Assembly: GCA_029851945.1 (NCBI GenBank)
Contig: JARKUZ010000087.1
Coordinates: forward strand, 1 to 9,091
Source: Terrisporobacter sp.
GTDB lineage: Bacteria; Bacillota_A; Clostridia; Peptostreptococcales; Peptostreptococcaceae
Direction: 5' to 3'
Length of the DNA stretch: 9,091 nucleotides
Shown in pieces: positions 6,098 to 9,091 of this stretch. The notes under the pieces were generated by a model. That model worked only from the letters and a program-made list of their open reading frames with translations. It had not been told where the DNA came from and did no database searches. A program made the translations under genes and the position numbers. Positions within the stretch are counted from its first letter, which is position 1. Each line of letters begins with the position of its first letter.

Positions 6098-8479
6098 ATG
6101 TCAACAGCAGTTTTAGTGAAAAAAGAACTTATGCTTGGTGGTTTAACATGTGCTCACTGCGCAGAAGTTATAGGTGATACTGTAAAAAATATAGATGGTG
6201 TACAAGCAAGTAATATTAATTTTATCAGTAAAAAGTTAACGTTACAAATAGATGCTTGTAAAAATGAAGAAGATATAATAGATGAAGTTATTAATTTAAT
6301 TAACAGTATAGAACCAGGATTAGACATTGAAGTTATAAATAAAATTACAAAAGAATCTAACAAAAGAGAGTTAATTCTAGGGGGACTTAATTGCGCTCAT
6401 TGTGCAGAAGTAATAAATGAAAAAGTAGCTCTATTAGATGGTATAAAATCATCTAACTTAAATTTTATTAATAAAAAGTTATCAATAGAAATTGAATCTT
6501 CCAATGAAGACGATGTTATTAAAAATGTTATAGATACAATAAATAATATAGAGCAAGGATTAGAGATAAGTATATCTAGTAAAGAAGATAAAAAACAAAA
6601 TAGTCAAGGTAATAAAATATCGAATCCTAAAAAAGACAATAGTAAGAAAGAATCTATAAAAATAATTATAGGTGCATTAGTGTTTATATTTGCTTTTGTA
6701 GAGGAAGCTATGGGAGTTAGTAGTAAATATTCATTAATTATTTTTCTTGCTTCTTATTTAATAGTAGGTGGAGATGTTGTATATAAAGCATTAAGAAACA
6801 TCACAAAGGGTAGAGTATTTGATGAGAATTTCTTAATGACGGTTGCTACAATAGGTGCAATTATAATCGGAGAATCATCAGAAGCTGTTGGAGTAATGTT
6901 ATTCTATAAAATAGGAGAATATTTACAAGAACTTGCAGTGGGTAAATCAAGAAAATCTATTTCGGACTTAATGCAAATAAGACCAGATGTAGCTAATTTA
7001 AAAGTAGGAAATTCTATAAAAGTTGTAGATCCAGAAGATGTTGAAATTGGTGATATTATAGTAGTTAAGCCGGGAGAGAAAGTTCCGCTAGATGGTGTAG
7101 TAGTAGAAGGTAATTCTATGGTTGATACATCAGCTCTTACAGGTGAATCAGTTCTTAGAAGTGTAAATACAGGTGATGACTTATTATCAGGATTTATTAA
7201 TAAAAATGCTTTATTAACTATAAAAGTTACTAAAGATTTCTCTGAATCTACAGTTTCTAAAATATTAGATCTTGTTGAAAATGCAAGTAGTAAAAAATCT
7301 AAAACAGAAAACTTTATATCTGTATTTTCAAGATATTATACTCCTATAGTAGTTGTATTAGCAGTGTTAATATCAATATTACCACCATTATTTGTACCTG
7401 AAGCATCATTTGCTGAGTGGGTACACAGAGGATTAATTTTCTTAGTAGTATCTTGTCCATGCGCTTTAGTGCTATCTATACCTTTAAGTTATTTTAGTGG
7501 TATAGGGGTTGCCTCTAAAAATGGAATATTAATAAAAGGAAGCAACTATTTAGAAGCATTAAGATATGTTGATACAGTAGTATTTGATAAAACAGGTACA
7601 CTTACAGAAGGTGTATTTGATGTTGTACAAGTAAACTCAATAGGAATATCTGAAGAACAATTAATAGAATATGCATCTATAGCAGAAGCTAATTCTAATC
7701 ATCCAATAGCAAAATCTATATTAGGATATTATAATAAGGATGTAGATTTAAATAAAATTGAAGAGTATGAAGAAATAGCAGCTCATGGTATAAAGGTGAA
7801 ATATGAGAGTAATTATATATTAGCTGGTAATGAAAAGTTAATGGAAGTTAATAATATAAATTTTGAAAAGGTCAAAGAAATAGGAACAGTGGTTTATATA
7901 GCAGTAAATAATCAGTTTAAAGGATATATAGTAATAGCTGATAAAATAAAATCTGATAGTGAAGAAGCTATAAGACAAATTAAATCTCAAGGTATTAGAC
8001 AAACTGTAATGCTAACTGGTGATAATAAAGAAGTTGCTGATAAAGTTGCATCTAAATTAAAATTAGATAAAGTATTTTATAATTTATTACCAAATGAAAA
8101 AGTTGAAAAAATAGAAGAAATATATATAGGTAGAAATGAAAAAGAAAAAATCGCATTTGTCGGTGATGGAATAAATGATGCTCCTGTTCTTGCTCGTGTT
8201 GATGTTGGTATTGCCATGGGGGGATTAGGCTCAGATGCAGCAATAGAAGCAGCAGATGTAGTTATAATGACCGATGAACCAAGTAAAATAGCTCAAAGTA
8301 TAAAAATATCTAAAAAAACTTATAAAATAGTATGGCAAAATATTATATTTGCTTTGGGCATAAAGGTAATTGTTATGATATTTGGAGCATTAGGTATGGC
8401 AAGTATGTGGGAAGCTGTATTTGCAGATGTAGGTGTTGCATTAATGGCAGTTCTAAATGCCATGAGAGTTATGAGATAA
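6098..8479 (+). CDS. cadA: Cd/Zn/Pb-exporting P1B-type ATPase
   Basis: A 793-residue membrane pump that exports divalent soft metals using ATP. Two N-terminal HMA domains (about 8-80 and 89-160) each carry CAHC, at Cys18/Cys21 and Cys99/Cys102. A Lys/Ser/Asn-rich linker (162-187) leads to the membrane domain. Family motifs are complete: TGES (348-351), ion-site CPC (453-455), DKTGT with phosphorylated Asp497, the HP of the nucleotide domain (535-536) and GDGIND (689-694). Lys756 and Asp777 in the last two helices are 21 residues apart, the spacing known for the ZntA Zn/Cd subgroup (P1B-2), which argues against a copper pump. The ATG at 6098 has AGGAGG 9 nt upstream, overlapping the repressor's stop codon. 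The HMA domains are near-duplicates of one another. Cd, Zn and Pb specificity cannot be separated by sequence. Confidence 0.95.
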   Translation: MSTAVLVKKELMLGGLTCAHCAEVIGDTVKNIDGVQASNINFISKKLTLQIDACKNEEDIIDEVINLINSIEPGLDIEVINKITKESNKRELILGGLNCAHCAEVINEKVALLDGIKSSNLNFINKKLSIEIESSNEDDVIKNVIDTINNIEQGLEISISSKEDKKQNSQGNKISNPKKDNSKKESIKIIIGALVFIFAFVEEAMGVSSKYSLIIFLASYLIVGGDVVYKALRNITKGRVFDENFLMTVATIGAIIIGESSEAVGVMLFYKIGEYLQELAVGKSRKSISDLMQIRPDVANLKVGNSIKVVDPEDVEIGDIIVVKPGEKVPLDGVVVEGNSMVDTSALTGESVLRSVNTGDDLLSGFINKNALLTIKVTKDFSESTVSKILDLVENASSKKSKTENFISVFSRYYTPIVVVLAVLISILPPLFVPEASFAEWVHRGLIFLVVSCPCALVLSIPLSYFSGIGVASKNGILIKGSNYLEALRYVDTVVFDKTGTLTEGVFDVVQVNSIGISEEQLIEYASIAEANSNHPIAKSILGYYNKDVDLNKIEEYEEIAAHGIKVKYESNYILAGNEKLMEVNNINFEKVKEIGTVVYIAVNNQFKGYIVIADKIKSDSEEAIRQIKSQGIRQTVMLTGDNKEVADKVASKLKLDKVFYNLLPNEKVEKIEEIYIGRNEKEKIAFVGDGINDAPVLARVDVGIAMGGLGSDAAIEAADVVIMTDEPSKIAQSIKISKKTYKIVWQNIIFALGIKVIVMIFGALGMASMWEAVFADVGVALMAVLNAMRVMR

Positions 8480-8483
8480 AAAT

Positions 8484-8520
8484 AAAAGCTTTAGTTGTTA
8501 TATGCAACTAAAGCTTTTTT
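8484..8520 (+). terminator. Rho-independent terminator of the cad operon
   Basis: A perfect 14-bp stem, AAAAGCTTTAGTTG (8484-8497) with CAACTAAAGCTTTT (8505-8518), has a 7-nt loop and a T-rich tail. It begins 4 nt after the ATPase stop codon and isolates the operon from the rRNA promoters. Confidence 0.92.
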
Positions 8521-8786
8521 ATTATTTAAAATATTTTATACTAGGTAAAATGTATCTTATAAAATGTTTTGATCAAATTAAGCTAAAAGGATTGATTTAT
8601 ATAATCAAAATAAATGATAGGTATAGAATATAAAATAAAGGTAGAATGTTATAGATGAAACTAATGACAAAGTTGATAGATAGCGAATTAAATTTTTTGT
8701 CGTGAAAATAAATTTCATATTTATCATAGTATAGTAAATAATATAAATGGTTAAAATAATTTTATATATTTGAAAAATAAAAAATA
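8521..8786. other. A+T-rich spacer upstream of the rRNA promoters
   Basis: No open reading frame with a ribosome site and no RNA gene was recognised here. It holds small palindromes (TTTGATCAAA at 8568-8577; TTGATT/AATCAA at 8592-8608) and ends in A/T tracts immediately before the first rRNA promoter. Those tracts could act as an UP element that recruits the RNA polymerase alpha subunit. Confidence 0.5.
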
Positions 8787-8815
8787 TTGACGATATAATT
8801 TAGATATGGTATAGT
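8787..8815 (+). promoter_or_regulatory. rRNA promoter P1
   Basis: TTGACG (8787-8792), exactly 17 nt, then TATAGT (8810-8815); start expected near 8822. The bases upstream are A/T tracts as in UP elements. It is about 215 nt before the 16S 5' end. Confidence 0.8.
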
Positions 8816-8821
8816 AATACT

Positions 8822-8848
8822 TGTCCTTAAGAAATACGAAAAAGGACA
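8822..8848 (+). other. Hairpin at the start of the P1 rRNA leader
   Basis: TGTCCTT (8822-8828) and AAGGACA (8842-8848) form a perfect 7-bp inverted repeat with a 13-nt loop, beginning at the predicted P1 start site. A competing repeat, TTAAGAA (8827-8833) with TTCTTAA (8856-8862), shares two bases with its left arm. Confidence 0.5.
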
Positions 8849-8864
8849 GAAAAACTTCTTAAAA

Positions 8865-8891
8865 AAGTTGTTGACAAAGTTCAACAAACTT
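8865..8891 (+). other. Inverted repeat overlapping the P2 -35 region
   Basis: AAGTTGTTGA (8865-8874) pairs with TCAACAAACTT (8881-8891) with one bulged base and a 6-nt loop. It includes most of the P2 -35 hexamer, so it could be a hairpin in the P1 transcript or a protein site at P2. Confidence 0.45.
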
Positions 8892-8899
8892 GATAAGAT
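8871..8899 (+). promoter_or_regulatory. rRNA promoter P2
   Basis: A consensus TTGACA (8871-8876), 17-nt spacer and TAAGAT (8894-8899) with a TGA just before it, giving an extended -10. Start expected near 8906. Tandem promoters are normal for bacterial rRNA operons. Confidence 0.82.
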
Positions 8900-8920
8900 A
8901 AATAAGTCGAAAGACATAAG

Positions 8921-8939
8921 AACTTTGAAAATTAAACAG
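8921..8939 (+). promoter_or_regulatory. boxA-like rRNA leader element
   Basis: AACTTTGAAAATTAAACAG closely resembles the CTTTGAAAACTRAACA leader element that precedes rRNA genes in many Firmicutes and overlaps the boxA antitermination signal. Assignment is from memory of the family pattern. Confidence 0.45.
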
Positions 8940-8954
8940 TAGGTTAACAATAAA

Positions 8955-8973
8955 TTAATTCTTAAAGAATTAA
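8955..8973 (+). other. Perfect 9+1+9 palindrome in the rRNA leader
   Basis: TTAATTCTT-A-AAGAATTAA is a perfect inverted repeat between the boxA-like element and the 16S 5' end. It may fold as a weak A/U hairpin in the pre-rRNA leader; a processing role is possible but unproven. Confidence 0.4.
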
Positions 8974-9031
8974 ACACAAACAAACCAAGCCAGATATTCA
9001 GATAATGATTAGTCTGAGCAGGTAACAACTT

Positions 9032-9091
<60 letters not shown>

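Noticed and set aside
6154..6363. Minus-strand frame inside the HMA region of the ATPase
   Set aside because: Antisense shadow of a well-supported gene.
8592..8608. TTGATT/AATCAA inverted repeat as a terminator or small RNA
   Set aside because: Only 6 A/T-rich base pairs with no U-tract; expected by chance in such A+T-rich DNA.
8697..8735. A third rRNA promoter using TTGTCG and TATAGT
   Set aside because: The hexamers are 27 nt apart, too far for a sigma-A promoter.
8762..9028. 88-codon minus-strand open frame across the rRNA leader
   Set aside because: It overlaps clear rRNA promoters and leader, has a low-complexity Phe/Leu/Asn product and no supporting ribosome site.

Overview
The window is strongly A+T-rich Firmicute DNA. 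Codon use (AGA, ATA and TTA heavy), strong GGAGG-type ribosome binding sites, compact hairpin-plus-T terminators and the opening bases of a 16S rRNA gene all point to the class Clostridia. The 16S start and overall style look most like Peptostreptococcaceae (the Clostridioides/Romboutsia/Intestinibacter group), but genus is an inference I cannot prove from 60 bases of 16S.

Layout. (1) Bases 24-1779, plus strand: a tight three-gene operon encoding a DUF5685-type helical protein, a TPR-like protein with an extraordinary Cys-rich tail, and a small polytopic membrane protein. It ends in a bidirectional terminator (1781-1820). (2) Bases 1871-3406, minus strand: a two-gene unit with a HAD-IB phosphatase first (3406-2672) and a zinc-ribbon protein with a TTG start second (2644-1871), converging on the same terminator. 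(3) Bases 3538-4620, plus strand: a 360-residue cytosolic protein I do not recognise, followed by its own terminator (4669-4703). (4) Bases 4870-5511, minus strand: a low-complexity Asn/Met/Tyr/Pro-rich protein with a fresh 30-bp tandem duplication and a 17-nt palindrome just upstream. (5) Bases 5634-8520, plus strand: a metal-resistance operon made of promoter, ArsR/SmtB operator, a CadC-type repressor and a Cd/Zn/Pb-exporting P1B-ATPase with two N-terminal HMA domains, ended by a strong terminator. (6) Bases 8521-9091: an A+T-rich spacer, then two well-formed tandem rRNA promoters, a structured leader and the first 60 or so bases of a 16S rRNA gene that runs off the window.

How the parts work. 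The cad operon reads as a complete autoregulated unit. The repressor should sit on the palindrome at the transcription start and be released by thiophilic or divalent metal, switching on itself and the exporter. The first operon recalls a Clostridia gene neighbourhood I know from memory in which a DUF5685 gene sits next to a J-domain/TPR protein with a Cys-rich C-terminus; here the J-domain is absent. No mobile element, CRISPR array or tRNA was seen. I did not find a clearly new system. The best leads are the DUF5685/Cys-tail/membrane-protein operon, the Asn-rich repeat protein, and the competing hairpins between the two rRNA promoters.
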